Of a stretch of DNA of 64,000 nucleotides, positions 51,244 through 60,275 are shown piece by piece; position 1 is the first letter of the stretch, and each line of letters starts with the position of its first letter. The notes beneath the pieces were generated by a model. The model saw nothing but the letters and a program-made list of their open reading frames with translations. It was not told the DNA's origin and did no database searches. The DNA comes from Roseobacter insulae (GTDB lineage: Bacteria; Pseudomonadota; Alphaproteobacteria; Rhodobacterales; Rhodobacteraceae): contig NZ_JAHXDN010000001.1 of NCBI RefSeq assembly GCF_019375555.1, positions 287,501 through 351,500 on the forward strand. The letters run 5' to 3'. The translations under genes and the position numbers were made by a program.

Positions 51244-52868
51244 TGGATATCGGAACCATCTCGCTGGTCCTCATGCTGGGCCTTGTTCTCTTGCTTGCCA
51301 TCGGGATGCCCCTGGGGTTTGCCTCGGCCATTCTGTCGGTGCTGGTGCTGGTCATGAAGTTCGAGCCCACGTTGCTCTATGCGCCGTGGACCTTCGGGGA
51401 TGGCATCCTGACCGGACGACCCGGCAGCGGGCCGCTCAACATCCTGGCCCAGAAGATATTCGGGCTCTTGACCGACTACGTGCTCATATCCATTCCGCTG
51501 TTCATTTTCATGGCAGCCTTGCTGGAACGCTCCGGCATCGCCAAGGAAATGTACTCCTCGCTCAATGTCTGGCTGAACCGGACGCGCGGCGGCATTGCCA
51601 TTGTGACATCCATCATGGCGGTCATCATGGCGGCGATGTCGGGCATCATCGGCGGCGAGGTTGTGCTGCTGGGCCTGATTGCCCTGCCGCAGATGTTGCG
51701 GCTGGGTTACAGCCAGAACCTCGCCATCGGCACGATCTGCGCCTCCGGGTCGCTGGGCACGATGATCCCGCCATCGATTGTCCTGATCATCTATGGGCTG
51801 ATCACCGAAACCTCGATCAAGGCGCTCTTTACGGCGTCCTTCCTGCCGGGGTTCATGCTGGCGAGCTTCATCATCATCTACATCGTCATCCGAACTCAGC
51901 TGCGCCCACAGGATGCACCCCTGCCTGAGCCGGTCGAAGGCGAGCCCTACGGGTTCGAGAAATTCAAGCTCTTCTCGGCCTTCCTCTGCGTCCTGGTCGC
52001 TGGCTTCGGCACGGTACTGTTCCTGCGCGCGCTCTTCTTCGAGCTGAGCGGACAGAACGCTGCCCAAACCGGCGATGCCATTGCCTATGGTACCGCCGAT
52101 TACCTGCCGTGGTTCGGCGGGGCGGTGCTCGTTGCCTTCGGGATCATGTTCGGGGTGCTCGGCCGGGCCCGCACTGCGCTGGGGTGGTCAATGGGGAAGG
52201 GTCTCGTGCCGCCCATTGTCGTGATCGGCGTGGTTCTCGGGTCCATCTATGGCGGCATCACCGGCATTACCGAAGCGGCCGGCATGGGCGCGCTGGCGGT
52301 TCTCGTCATCGCGATTTTCCGGGGCGAGGCGTCCTTTGACCTTGTGTGGGACAGCCTGATGCGCACGCTGAAATCCACCGGCACGATCATCTGGGTAACC
52401 ATCGGGGCAGCTGCCCTCGCAGGGGCCTATACCATCGCCGGGGGACCGGTCTACGTGGCAGACTTCATCGTTGGCTCCGATCTGCCCACCATGGGGATCA
52501 TCCTCGCGATGATGCTGATCCTGCTCTTTATGGGGGCATTCATGGATTGGGTGGGCATCGTACTGCTGATCATCCCGGTTTTCCTGCCAATCGTTCAGCG
52601 CCTGCCGATCGAGGAAATCGGGCTGTTCGGCGAGCTCAACCCCCGTCACGTGGCGATCTGGTTCGGTGTCGTTTTCTGTATGAACATGCAGGTCAGCTTC
52701 CTGTCGCCACCCTTCGGTCCTGCCGCGTTTTATCTGAAATCCGTGGCGCCACCGCACATCAGCCTGACCGATATCTTCAAAGGTTTCCTGCCCTTCATCG
52801 GCATTCAGCTATGCGCCCTGTCCGTGCTGCTGATCTGGCCACCTATCGTGTCGTTGCTCTTGCCGTAA
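51243..52868 (+). CDS. dctM: TRAP transporter large permease, DctM type
   Basis: 541-aa, about 12-13-helix Na+-coupled permease. Family motifs: IGMPLGFASAILSVLVL, IPLFIFMAALLERSGIA, GIIGGEVVLLGLIALPQM and ICASGSLGTMIPPSIVLIIYG; C-terminal MDWVGIVLLIIPVFLPIV and FCMNMQVSFLSPPFGPAAFYLK. It carries an ~80-residue insertion around residues 225-300, longer than standard DctM (~430 aa) and matching the long DctM subgroup. Coupled to dctQ by a 1-bp overlap. Confidence 0.94.
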   Translation: MDIGTISLVLMLGLVLLLAIGMPLGFASAILSVLVLVMKFEPTLLYAPWTFGDGILTGRPGSGPLNILAQKIFGLLTDYVLISIPLFIFMAALLERSGIAKEMYSSLNVWLNRTRGGIAIVTSIMAVIMAAMSGIIGGEVVLLGLIALPQMLRLGYSQNLAIGTICASGSLGTMIPPSIVLIIYGLITETSIKALFTASFLPGFMLASFIIIYIVIRTQLRPQDAPLPEPVEGEPYGFEKFKLFSAFLCVLVAGFGTVLFLRALFFELSGQNAAQTGDAIAYGTADYLPWFGGAVLVAFGIMFGVLGRARTALGWSMGKGLVPPIVVIGVVLGSIYGGITGITEAAGMGALAVLVIAIFRGEASFDLVWDSLMRTLKSTGTIIWVTIGAAALAGAYTIAGGPVYVADFIVGSDLPTMGIILAMMLILLFMGAFMDWVGIVLLIIPVFLPIVQRLPIEEIGLFGELNPRHVAIWFGVVFCMNMQVSFLSPPFGPAAFYLKSVAPPHISLTDIFKGFLPFIGIQLCALSVLLIWPPIVSLLLP

Positions 52869-52884
52869 CTGATGGAGACCACGA

Positions 52885-53832
52885 ATGCTGTCTTATGGGC
52901 AAAAACGCACGTTTGAGACAGACGGCTACCTCGTCCTGCCCGACATCGTGCCGCAGGGCATCCGCGACGCGGTCATGTCGGAATACGCCGCCCTTCTGGA
53001 CGATCTCTGCGCAGCGTGGCAGGCGGAAGGACGCTTGCCGCCGTCAGTGCACGATGAGGATTTCTGGGGTAAACTGCTGACAGCCTACCAAGCAGGCTGC
53101 GACTGGTTTCAGCCGATGGACATCAGCCTGCCGGGTGACGAAATCGACGCGGATACGCCGATGCATTTCGGACCAGCGGTTTTTGATCTGGTGACCTGCC
53201 CAATGATTCTGGATGTCGTTGAGGCCCTGATCGGGCCGGAGATCACTTCAAATCCAATCCAGCACATCCGCATCAAACCGCCACGTCCGGCGCTGAAGAG
53301 CCACGAAGTGCGGGCTCATGTCACACAAACCGACTGGCATCAGGACCGTGGCGTGGGTCTGGAAGAAGCCGACGCGACGGAGATGGTCACGGTCTGGATC
53401 GCCATGACCGATGCAACGCTGGACAACGGATGCCTGCAGGTTCTTCCCGGGTCCGGTCAGAAGATGCTGCCGCACTGCCCGAAAACGCAAACCGCCATCG
53501 CGGACGGATTTATCGAAGAGGCTGACGCGGTCCCGCTTCCTGTCCCGGCGGGCGGTATCGTGATCCTGCATCCGATGACACCACATGCGTCATTGCCCAA
53601 TGGCACACATGATTTCAGATGGTCCTTCGACCTGCGATACAATGTTTCCGGCCAACCGACGGGGCGCGCGCATTTCCCGGATTTCGTAGCCCGCAGCGCC
53701 GAGCACCCCGACCGGGTCTTGACCGACTGGCGTCAATGGAGACAGATGTGGGAGGACACGCGTCAGAGACTGGCGGGTCAGTCCCACATCCCTATCCATC
53801 GCTGGCAAAGCGATGCGCCGTTTTGCGCCTGA
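52885..53832 (+). CDS. Phytanoyl-CoA dioxygenase (PhyH) family protein 1
   Basis: 315-aa Fe(II)/2-oxoglutarate-dependent oxygenase. N-terminal FETDGYLVLPDIVP; iron ligands in TDWHQDRGVG (HXD) and, distally, HPMTPHASLPNG; the Arg that binds 2-oxoglutarate is in FRWSFDLRY. It lies 16 bp after dctM and 9 bp before the altronate dehydratase gene, with GGAG before its ATG, so it is part of the uptake/catabolism operon. PhyH proteins in such contexts hydroxylate or dealkylate small molecules; here a modified sugar acid is the natural guess. Confidence 0.87.
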   Translation: MLSYGQKRTFETDGYLVLPDIVPQGIRDAVMSEYAALLDDLCAAWQAEGRLPPSVHDEDFWGKLLTAYQAGCDWFQPMDISLPGDEIDADTPMHFGPAVFDLVTCPMILDVVEALIGPEITSNPIQHIRIKPPRPALKSHEVRAHVTQTDWHQDRGVGLEEADATEMVTVWIAMTDATLDNGCLQVLPGSGQKMLPHCPKTQTAIADGFIEEADAVPLPVPAGGIVILHPMTPHASLPNGTHDFRWSFDLRYNVSGQPTGRAHFPDFVARSAEHPDRVLTDWRQWRQMWEDTRQRLAGQSHIPIHRWQSDAPFCA

Positions 53833-53841
53833 GGAGACCCC

Positions 53842-55350
53842 ATGGATACCGTACGTCTTGATCCGACCGATAACGTCGTCACCGCCACCCGTGCCCTGGA
53901 AGCCGGCGTTCAGGTTGAGGATGTCAGCACGCGGGTGCTTATCCCCTCCGGCCACAAGATCGCAACCTGTGCGATTGCCAAGGGGGATGTCATTCGAAAA
54001 TACGCTCAGATCATCGGCTACGCATCCTGCGACATTGCCCCAGGCGATCACGTGCACACGCAGAACGTCGCCTTTCGCAACACCGATGCGGCATATGAGT
54101 TTTCAACCGATCTGCGCCCGGTGACGCCTGTTCCGGAGGATCAGCGCGACACTTTCATGGGCTACAAACGTGAAAACGGCGACGTGGGAACGCGCAACTA
54201 CATCGCCATTGTCACCTCGGTAAATTGCTCTGCCACCGCGGCCCGTCGGATCGCCAGCCACTTCACCCCCGACATCCTGGCCAACTACCCCAATGTCGAC
54301 GGGGTCGCGGCCTTTGTGCACGGCACCGGCTGCGGCATGGCCGGTGACGGCGAAGGGTTCGAAGCTTTGCAACGTGTCATGTGGGGCTACGCGCGCCACC
54401 CCAATCACGCGGGCGTTCTGATGGTGGGTCTGGGGTGCGAGATCAACCAGATCGACTGGCTGCTCGAAGCCTATGGCCTGCAACAAAGCCCGACATTTCA
54501 GGTGATGAACATCCAGTCTGTCGCCGGGCTACAAAAAACAGTTGAACTGGGGATCAGGAAGATCGAGGCGATGCTGCCCATCGCCAATCAGGCCACCCGG
54601 ACGCCCTGCCCCGCATCGGGCCTTATGGTTGCCCTGCAATGCGGCGGCTCTGACGCATGGTCGGGCATTACCGCCAACCCGGCGCTGGGATACGCCTGCG
54701 ATCTGCTGGCAGCGCAGGGCGGCACCGGCGTTCTGGCGGAAACGCCGGAGATTTACGGGGCCGAACATCTGCTGACGCGCCGCGCCATTGATCAGGCCAC
54801 CGGGGACCGTCTGGTCAGCCTGATCAGATGGTGGGAAGACTACACCGCACGCAACAAGGGGTCGATGGACAACAACCCAAGCCCCGGCAACAAGAAGGGC
54901 GGGCTGACCACCATTCTTGAGAAATCGCTGGGGGCGGCCGCCAAGGGCGGCACCAGTCCGCTGATGGGTGTCTACAAATACGCCGAGCCGGTCACGGCGC
55001 AGGGCTTCACCTTCATGGACAGCCCCGGGTACGACCCTGCGAGCGTAACCGGCCAGATCGCGGGCGGCTGCAATCTGGTGTGCTTTACCACCGGGCGCGG
55101 CTCCGCCTTCGGATCGAAACCCAGCCCGACGATCAAGATCGCCACGAACTCCGAAATGGCCAGACGCATGTCCGACGATATGGACGTGGATGCCGGCAGC
55201 ATTCTCACCCGGGGCGTGAGCGTCGAAGAGAAGGGCCGCGAGATCTACGACATGTTTCTCAAAGTCGCGAGCGGGCAGGCAACCAAATCCGAGGCCCAGG
55301 GCCTTGGTGACTACGAGTTCGTGCCCTGGCAAATCGGGGCGGTGATGTGA
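53842..55350 (+). CDS. uxaA: Altronate dehydratase (UxaA-like)
   Basis: 502 aa of the UxaA/GarD family. N-terminal SAF domain (about 5-85: GHKIATCAIAKGDVIRKY) and large C-terminal domain beginning GYKRENGDVGTRNYIAIVTSVNCSATAARRI, with conserved His/Cys in VHGTGCGM, GLGCEINQI and QCGGSDAWSG, and the terminal GSILTRGVSVEEKGREIYD. It dehydrates D-altronate (or a related hexonate) to 2-keto-3-deoxygluconate. GAGGAG precedes the ATG. Its stop overlaps the next gene's GTG (GTGA). Confidence 0.93.
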   Translation: MDTVRLDPTDNVVTATRALEAGVQVEDVSTRVLIPSGHKIATCAIAKGDVIRKYAQIIGYASCDIAPGDHVHTQNVAFRNTDAAYEFSTDLRPVTPVPEDQRDTFMGYKRENGDVGTRNYIAIVTSVNCSATAARRIASHFTPDILANYPNVDGVAAFVHGTGCGMAGDGEGFEALQRVMWGYARHPNHAGVLMVGLGCEINQIDWLLEAYGLQQSPTFQVMNIQSVAGLQKTVELGIRKIEAMLPIANQATRTPCPASGLMVALQCGGSDAWSGITANPALGYACDLLAAQGGTGVLAETPEIYGAEHLLTRRAIDQATGDRLVSLIRWWEDYTARNKGSMDNNPSPGNKKGGLTTILEKSLGAAAKGGTSPLMGVYKYAEPVTAQGFTFMDSPGYDPASVTGQIAGGCNLVCFTTGRGSAFGSKPSPTIKIATNSEMARRMSDDMDVDAGSILTRGVSVEEKGREIYDMFLKVASGQATKSEAQGLGDYEFVPWQIGAVM

Positions 55351-55724
55351 GCCTGACCGAAATCATTCACCGCAACGAAGTGACGACGCTTCTGCTCAGG
55401 AAAGGCTACAATATATACCTGCCCATGGTGGACCACGGTATTGATTTCATCATTCACCATGACAGCGACGGTGATCTGAAAATGGTGCAGCAGAAATCAC
55501 GCTGGACCATCCACAAGAAATACATCGGGCGCGACATCTGGATCGCTTTTCGCAGCCATGAAAACTGGTACTTGATCGAGCACGACAGAATGATCGACCT
55601 TTGCGCACGATCCGGGACGCAACTGGACAGCACGTCATGGAGAGAGCGCGGATCCTATTCAAGGGCACATCTGTCGCGCGAGCAGGTGCAGGTTTACCGC
55701 GATTATCTGATAGGCGCAGCATGA
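55347..55724 (+). CDS. PD-(D/E)XK nuclease-like protein of unknown role
   Basis: 125 aa. Helix with Glu (IIHRNEVTTLLLRKGYNIYLP), acidic strand (VDHGIDFII) and a QXK strand (LKMVQQKSRW), followed by DIWIAFRSHENWYLIEHDRM. This is the layout of small PD-(D/E)XK endonuclease-fold proteins (PDDEXK_5-like), with Q in place of the usual D/E before the Lys spacer. It starts at a GTG overlapping the uxaA stop (GTGA) and ends overlapping the Gfo/Idh start (ATGA), so it is tightly embedded in a sugar-acid operon, where a nuclease fold is unexpected. Confidence 0.7.
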   Translation: MSLTEIIHRNEVTTLLLRKGYNIYLPMVDHGIDFIIHHDSDGDLKMVQQKSRWTIHKKYIGRDIWIAFRSHENWYLIEHDRMIDLCARSGTQLDSTSWRERGSYSRAHLSREQVQVYRDYLIGAA

Positions 55725-56746
55725 CACGCAAATCACGCATTCTGGTTGTCGGCGGCGGGTTGATCGGCATCCGCCACGTGCAGGCGGTGGAAGCACATCC
55801 GGAGTGCACGCTTGTTGGATTGGCCGATCCCGATATGTCCCTGGCACCGGAAGTGCCCCGATTTGCGGATATGTCCGACGTCGACCAGCCGGTGGATGGC
55901 GTTATCATCGCCACCCCGACCGGGCTGCACGCTCCGCATGGCATCTACGCGGCAGAACGCGGGTGGCATATGCTGATCGAAAAACCCGTCGCCAGTGATC
56001 TGCCCGGTGCCAGGGCCCTGAGCCATGCGGTGGCTCGGGCTGCTGTAGGCTCGCTGGTAGGACATCACAGGCGGTATCACCGCAAGGTACAACAACTAAG
56101 AGAGTTGATTGCCGGGAACGCGATCGGCACACCGGTCTGTGCCAATCTCATCTGGGCAATGCGCAAACCAGACGCCTATTTTGAAGGAAACTGGCGCGCG
56201 GCTGGCGGCAGCCCGGTCCTGATCAACCTCGTGCATGATATCGACATACTGCGTTTCGTGATAGGCGAGATCGCCACCGCAACCGCGCTGCGTGGCAGGG
56301 GCCTGCGCGGAGATACACGGATCGAAAGCGGTGCGGTCGCGCTGGCCTTTGAAAGTGGTGCCACCGGCACGATCAGCTTCGCAGATACCGCGCCAAGCCC
56401 GTGGGGTTTCGAGGCCGCGACCGGCGAAAACCCAAACATCGGCACCACAGGCCAGGACATGATGTGGCTTATGGGGACAAAGGGCGCGATCAGCTTTCCA
56501 TCGATGACCCTGTGGTCCGGCTCGGACTGGGGTCAGCCGGCGGTCCGGATGCCGCTGAACCCCGCGGAAAACATCAAAGCGCCGCTTGATGCGCAGCTCG
56601 ATCACTTCATCCAAGTCATCGGCGGCGCAGCACCCTTGATCGACGTCGCGGACGCCACCCGAACCCTCGAAACCGCCCTGACCATAGAAGCGCACCTGTC
56701 AGAGCAGGTGGAAGGAGTATCAGATGCCCGAAACGCTCACGCCTGA
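55721..56746 (+). CDS. Gfo/Idh/MocA family oxidoreductase 1
   Basis: 341-aa NAD(P)-dependent oxidoreductase. Rossmann motif ILVVGGGLIGIRHVQAVEAH; the EKPVASDLPGA loop (catalytic Lys) and VGHHRRYHRKVQQL follow; LINLVHDIDILRFVIGE contains the catalytic His region. Such enzymes oxidise sugars, inositols or sugar acids or remove modifications. The ATG at 55721 overlaps the previous stop (ATGA), so the longer open frame is rejected. Its 3' end overlaps the second PhyH gene by 23 bp. Likely works on the same substrate as its PhyH neighbours. Confidence 0.9.
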   Translation: MTRKSRILVVGGGLIGIRHVQAVEAHPECTLVGLADPDMSLAPEVPRFADMSDVDQPVDGVIIATPTGLHAPHGIYAAERGWHMLIEKPVASDLPGARALSHAVARAAVGSLVGHHRRYHRKVQQLRELIAGNAIGTPVCANLIWAMRKPDAYFEGNWRAAGGSPVLINLVHDIDILRFVIGEIATATALRGRGLRGDTRIESGAVALAFESGATGTISFADTAPSPWGFEAATGENPNIGTTGQDMMWLMGTKGAISFPSMTLWSGSDWGQPAVRMPLNPAENIKAPLDAQLDHFIQVIGGAAPLIDVADATRTLETALTIEAHLSEQVEGVSDARNAHA

Positions 56747-57611
56747 TCAAATCGCCCTTTATCGCGAACAAGGTTATCTGGTGCTGGAAAATCAGATACC
56801 CGATGCATGGCTGACCCGCATCCATCGCGAAATAGCCCGTTTCGAAGACGAAGCGCGCGGGATGACCGCCAGCAATGACCGCCTCGATCTGGAGGACAGC
56901 CACACCCCGGAAGCGCCACGGCTGCGCCGCATCAAGCTGCCCCACCAGATTTCGGACGTGATGCGCGACTTGATGTATTCGGACCATATTCTGGCGCCCG
57001 CCCGGGATCTGATCGGCCCGAACCTGCGGCTGCACACGACGAAGCTCAACATGAAGTCGGCAGGTTACGGGGCAGCGGTGGAATGGCATCAGGACTATGC
57101 CTTCTATCCGCACACCAATGACGATATTCTGGCCATCGGCGTGTTGATCGACGATATGGCGGCGGAAAACGGGCCGCTTATGGTCTACCCGGGATCGCAC
57201 ACAGGCCCGGTTTACGACCACCATGTCGATGGCGTGTTCGCCGGGGCCATGATACCGGAAGAGAACGGGCTGGCCCCGCAGGACGCCGTGCAGCTCACCG
57301 GCCCCGCGGGCGCCATCAGTATCCACCATGGGCGTATCGTGCACGGGTCCGCGCTCAATACGTCTGACAGGGCACGGCGCATCCTGTTTTACGAAATGAT
57401 GGCCGCGGACGCCTTTCCGATCATGGGATCGATGACCAAGTGGGACGGGATCGAGGATTACAACAGCCGGATGCTCTGCGGCGAACCGACACTGAATCCG
57501 CGCCTGAAGGACATTCCGGTACGCATTCCGCAACCGCAACCGGACGTGCCAATCTCGATTTATGAGATTCAGAAGGGTCTGAGAAAACGGTCTTTTGACA
57601 CCATCGACTAA
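56724..57611 (+). CDS. Phytanoyl-CoA dioxygenase (PhyH) family protein 2
   Basis: 295-aa Fe(II)/2-oxoglutarate oxygenase, distinct from the one at 52885. N-terminal LYREQGYLVLENQIPDAWL; HXD iron ligands in VEWHQDYAFYPHTNDD; ENGPLMVYPGSHTGPVYDHH; distal His in HHGRIVHGSALNTSDRARRILFYE, with the 2OG-binding Arg nearby. Very PhyH-like overall. AAGGAG precedes the ATG. Two such oxygenases in one uronate operon is unusual and implies an oxidative step before or alongside the isomerase pathway. Confidence 0.88.
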   Translation: MPETLTPDQIALYREQGYLVLENQIPDAWLTRIHREIARFEDEARGMTASNDRLDLEDSHTPEAPRLRRIKLPHQISDVMRDLMYSDHILAPARDLIGPNLRLHTTKLNMKSAGYGAAVEWHQDYAFYPHTNDDILAIGVLIDDMAAENGPLMVYPGSHTGPVYDHHVDGVFAGAMIPEENGLAPQDAVQLTGPAGAISIHHGRIVHGSALNTSDRARRILFYEMMAADAFPIMGSMTKWDGIEDYNSRMLCGEPTLNPRLKDIPVRIPQPQPDVPISIYEIQKGLRKRSFDTID

Positions 57612-57635
57612 CCGCAACCGCGAAAAGGACAGGTT

Positions 57636-58523
57636 ATGACACAGCCAAAAATCGGATTTATCGGTCTCGGCCTTATGGGCGCGGCCATGGTGGGGCGTTT
57701 GCAGGACAAGGGCTACTCGCTCACGGTGACCGCCAACAGGTCGCGCCCGAATGTCGATGCCGCCGTGGCGCGTGGCGCAACCGAGGTCGCAACCGCGCGC
57801 GATGTGGCGGCTGCCAGTGACATCGTGATGCTGTGCATGGACACAAGCGACAGCGTGGAATCGCGGATGCGCGGAGATGAGGGCGTAATTGCCGGGCTGT
57901 CATCCGGGGCTATTGTCATCGATTTCGGGACGTCATTGCCCGGCAGCACCCGCACCCTGGGCGAAGAGGTCGCGGCGGCCGGAGGCACCTATCTGGATGC
58001 GCCGCTCGGTCGAACGCCGACACATGCCAAGGACGGCCTGCTGAACATCATGACGGCGGGCGACAAGGACGCCTTTGACAAGGTGGAGCCGGTCCTGAAG
58101 GATCTTGGCGAAAACGTCTTTCACCTCGGTGCGTTGGGGGCAGGTCATACGATCAAGCTGATCAACAATTTCTTCGGCATGACGGTTGCCAATGCGATGG
58201 CCGAAGGCTTTGCCATGGCCGATGTCGCCGGTATCGACCGCGCACAGCTTTATAGCGTGATGGCAGCGGGTCCGCTGCATTCCGGCATGATGGATTTCGT
58301 GAAAGGCTACGGCGTGGACGGCGATCCCAACCAGCTGGCCTTTGCCATCAAGAACGCCGCCAAGGATGTAGGCTATTACGCCCGCATGGCCGAAGAGGCG
58401 GGCGTGGACAGCATCATGTCGAAATGCGCCCTGACAGCGCTGCGCGAGGCGACCGAGGCTGGCCACGGCGATGATATGGTCAGCCAGATGATCGACTTCT
58501 TTGCCGATAAAATGAAGCCGTAG
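57636..58523 (+). CDS. HIBADH-family NAD(P)-dependent oxidoreductase with atypical substrate loop
   Basis: 295 aa. Cofactor motif IGFIGLGLMGAAMVGRLQDKG; catalytic Lys in GAGHTIKLINNFFGM. The usual DAPVSGGXXGA loop is replaced by LDAPLGRTPTHAKDGLLNIM, so substrate recognition differs from classical 3-hydroxyisobutyrate or tartronate-semialdehyde reductases and from the paralogue at 46563. Probably reduces or oxidises a small 3-hydroxyacid or semialdehyde produced in this pathway. It lies 24 bp after PhyH 2 and 1 bp before the EamA gene. Confidence 0.87.
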   Translation: MTQPKIGFIGLGLMGAAMVGRLQDKGYSLTVTANRSRPNVDAAVARGATEVATARDVAAASDIVMLCMDTSDSVESRMRGDEGVIAGLSSGAIVIDFGTSLPGSTRTLGEEVAAAGGTYLDAPLGRTPTHAKDGLLNIMTAGDKDAFDKVEPVLKDLGENVFHLGALGAGHTIKLINNFFGMTVANAMAEGFAMADVAGIDRAQLYSVMAAGPLHSGMMDFVKGYGVDGDPNQLAFAIKNAAKDVGYYARMAEEAGVDSIMSKCALTALREATEAGHGDDMVSQMIDFFADKMKP

Positions 58524-58524
58524 C

Positions 58525-59406
58525 GTGGCCGTCACCGCAGGCCTGCTGGAAGATCGCCCGCATTTCGGCATCATGCTGATGCTTTGCGCTTGGCTGCTGT
58601 TTGCGCTGGTGGATACTGGCGCGAAATGGCTGGTCATCGCGGGGTTTCCGGCTTTCCAGCTGGCTTTCATGCGGTATTTTGGCCATTTCGTCATCTCGAT
58701 CGCGGTCATCGCCAGGGGAGGCATCGAGCGTGACCGTTTTCAGACCGGGCACATGTGGCAGGTGATCAGCCGCGCGATGCTGCTGATCACGGCGACCCTC
58801 TCCAACTTTTATGCGTTGAACTTTCTGCCGCTAACCGTGACCTCGGCGATCATGTTCTCCAGCCCTGTCATCGTGTGCCTTCTGTCGTGGCCGCTGCTGG
58901 GAGAGCGTGTGGGCCCCTGGAGATGGTTCGCGATCATGCTGGGGTTCGGCGGCGTGCTTGTCGTTATCCGCCCCTTTGGCGAAGCGTTTCACATCGCCAT
59001 GTTGATGCCGCTCTACAATTCGGTCAGCCTGGCTCTCTATTCGATCATGACCCGGAAACTGGCAGGCGTCGTGGCGACCGAAACCATGCAGTTCTACATG
59101 GGGGCCTTGGGCACAGCCGTGATGCTGCCCTTTGCGATCTGGGCCTGGGAATGGCCCACCAACCTGCTTGATTGGGCGGTGTTGATCAGCCTTGGTGTCT
59201 TCGGCTGGGCCGGGCACCAATTGCTGACAAACGCACATCGCTTCGGTTCCGCCAACACGCTCATGCCGTATACGTACTCCTTCATGATCTACCTCTCGAT
59301 CCTGAGCTACTTTGTGTTCGACCACCTGCCCGACCAATGGACGGTGGTGGGTGCCGCGATTATCGTCGTCTCAGGCCTGATCATCTGGAAAAGAGAGCAG
59401 CGATGA
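58525..59406 (+). CDS. DMT-superfamily (EamA) permease
   Basis: 293 aa, about ten helices in two EamA repeats: HFGIMLMLCAWLLFALVDTGAKWLV in the first, LPLTVTSAIMFSSPVIVCLLSWPLLGERVG in the middle, and MPYTYSFMIYLSILSYFVFDHLPD near the end. GTG start at 58525. Coupled by ATGA overlap to the KDG kinase gene. Being inside the catabolic operon it may export an intermediate or take up a sugar derivative; direction is not deducible. Confidence 0.88.
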   Translation: MAVTAGLLEDRPHFGIMLMLCAWLLFALVDTGAKWLVIAGFPAFQLAFMRYFGHFVISIAVIARGGIERDRFQTGHMWQVISRAMLLITATLSNFYALNFLPLTVTSAIMFSSPVIVCLLSWPLLGERVGPWRWFAIMLGFGGVLVVIRPFGEAFHIAMLMPLYNSVSLALYSIMTRKLAGVVATETMQFYMGALGTAVMLPFAIWAWEWPTNLLDWAVLISLGVFGWAGHQLLTNAHRFGSANTLMPYTYSFMIYLSILSYFVFDHLPDQWTVVGAAIIVVSGLIIWKREQR

Positions 59407-60275
59407 CCAGAGTTGCCTGCGTCGGCGAAGCGATGATTGAACTGTCGATGAATGGATCGACCGCACAGGTTGGCGTGGCCGGTGATACGCTCAACACGGC
59501 GGTCTACCTCAAAAGGTCCGCGCCGGAGCTGGCGGTCGATTACATGACTTGCCTCGGGGACGATCCCTTCTCGCGAAAAATTCGTGACTTCATTGCCGAA
59601 CAACATATCGGGTGCAGCGCAATCCAGGTCATCCCGGGGAAGTCACCGGGTCTCTACGCCATAACCACCAACGCCGAAGGTGAACGCGCCTTTACCTATT
59701 GGCGCAGCGCGTCCGCCGCCCGGGATATGTTCCAGAAGAACAGTGCCTTCGACTTCTCCGCGCTGAATACCTATGACGTCATCTACCTGTCCGGCATCAC
59801 CATGGCGATCCTGCCGCACCCCGTACGTCTGGCGCTTGTTGCGCATCTGCAAGACACCGACGTGCAGGTCGTTTACGACAGCAATTACCGGCCGGGGCTG
59901 TGGGAAGATCAGCGCACCGCGCAGGAAGTTACCCGCGCGCTCTGGGCGCGTGCCGATATCGCGCTCCCCTCGATCGACGACGAAATGGCGCTGTTTGACG
60001 AGACAGAAGCGCAGGTTGCGGCGCGCTGCCAGCGATTGGCCGCGACCGGTGCTTTGAAACGCGGTGAACGGGGGCCGTTGTGTTTGGGCACGGATGTTAC
60101 GCAACACTACCCGGTGGCCGCCACTGTTCTGGATACAACCGCCGCGGGGGACAGTTTCAACGGCGGTTATCTGGGCGCGATCCTGACCGGACGATCGCAA
60201 AAGGATGCCTTGCGGGCCGGGCACGATTGCGCGGTGCGGGTGGTCCAGCACCGCGGCGCGATCATTCCTGAATAA
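59403..60275 (+). CDS. kdgK: 2-keto-3-deoxygluconate kinase-like PfkB sugar kinase
   Basis: 290-aa ribokinase-family enzyme. N-terminal VACVGEAMIELSMNG, GGDTLNTA-like motif (VAGDTLNTAVYLKR), AFTYWRSASAARDMF (typical of KDG kinases), YDSNYRPGLW and the anion-hole/catalytic base DTTAAGDSFNGGYLGAIL. It phosphorylates 2-keto-3-deoxygluconate, the product of altronate dehydratase, to KDPG. No KDPG aldolase is in the window. The ATG at 59403 overlaps the EamA stop. It is the last gene of the plus-strand operon; its end overlaps the convergent reductase gene by 14 bp. Confidence 0.92.
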   Translation: MTRVACVGEAMIELSMNGSTAQVGVAGDTLNTAVYLKRSAPELAVDYMTCLGDDPFSRKIRDFIAEQHIGCSAIQVIPGKSPGLYAITTNAEGERAFTYWRSASAARDMFQKNSAFDFSALNTYDVIYLSGITMAILPHPVRLALVAHLQDTDVQVVYDSNYRPGLWEDQRTAQEVTRALWARADIALPSIDDEMALFDETEAQVAARCQRLAATGALKRGERGPLCLGTDVTQHYPVAATVLDTTAAGDSFNGGYLGAILTGRSQKDALRAGHDCAVRVVQHRGAIIPE

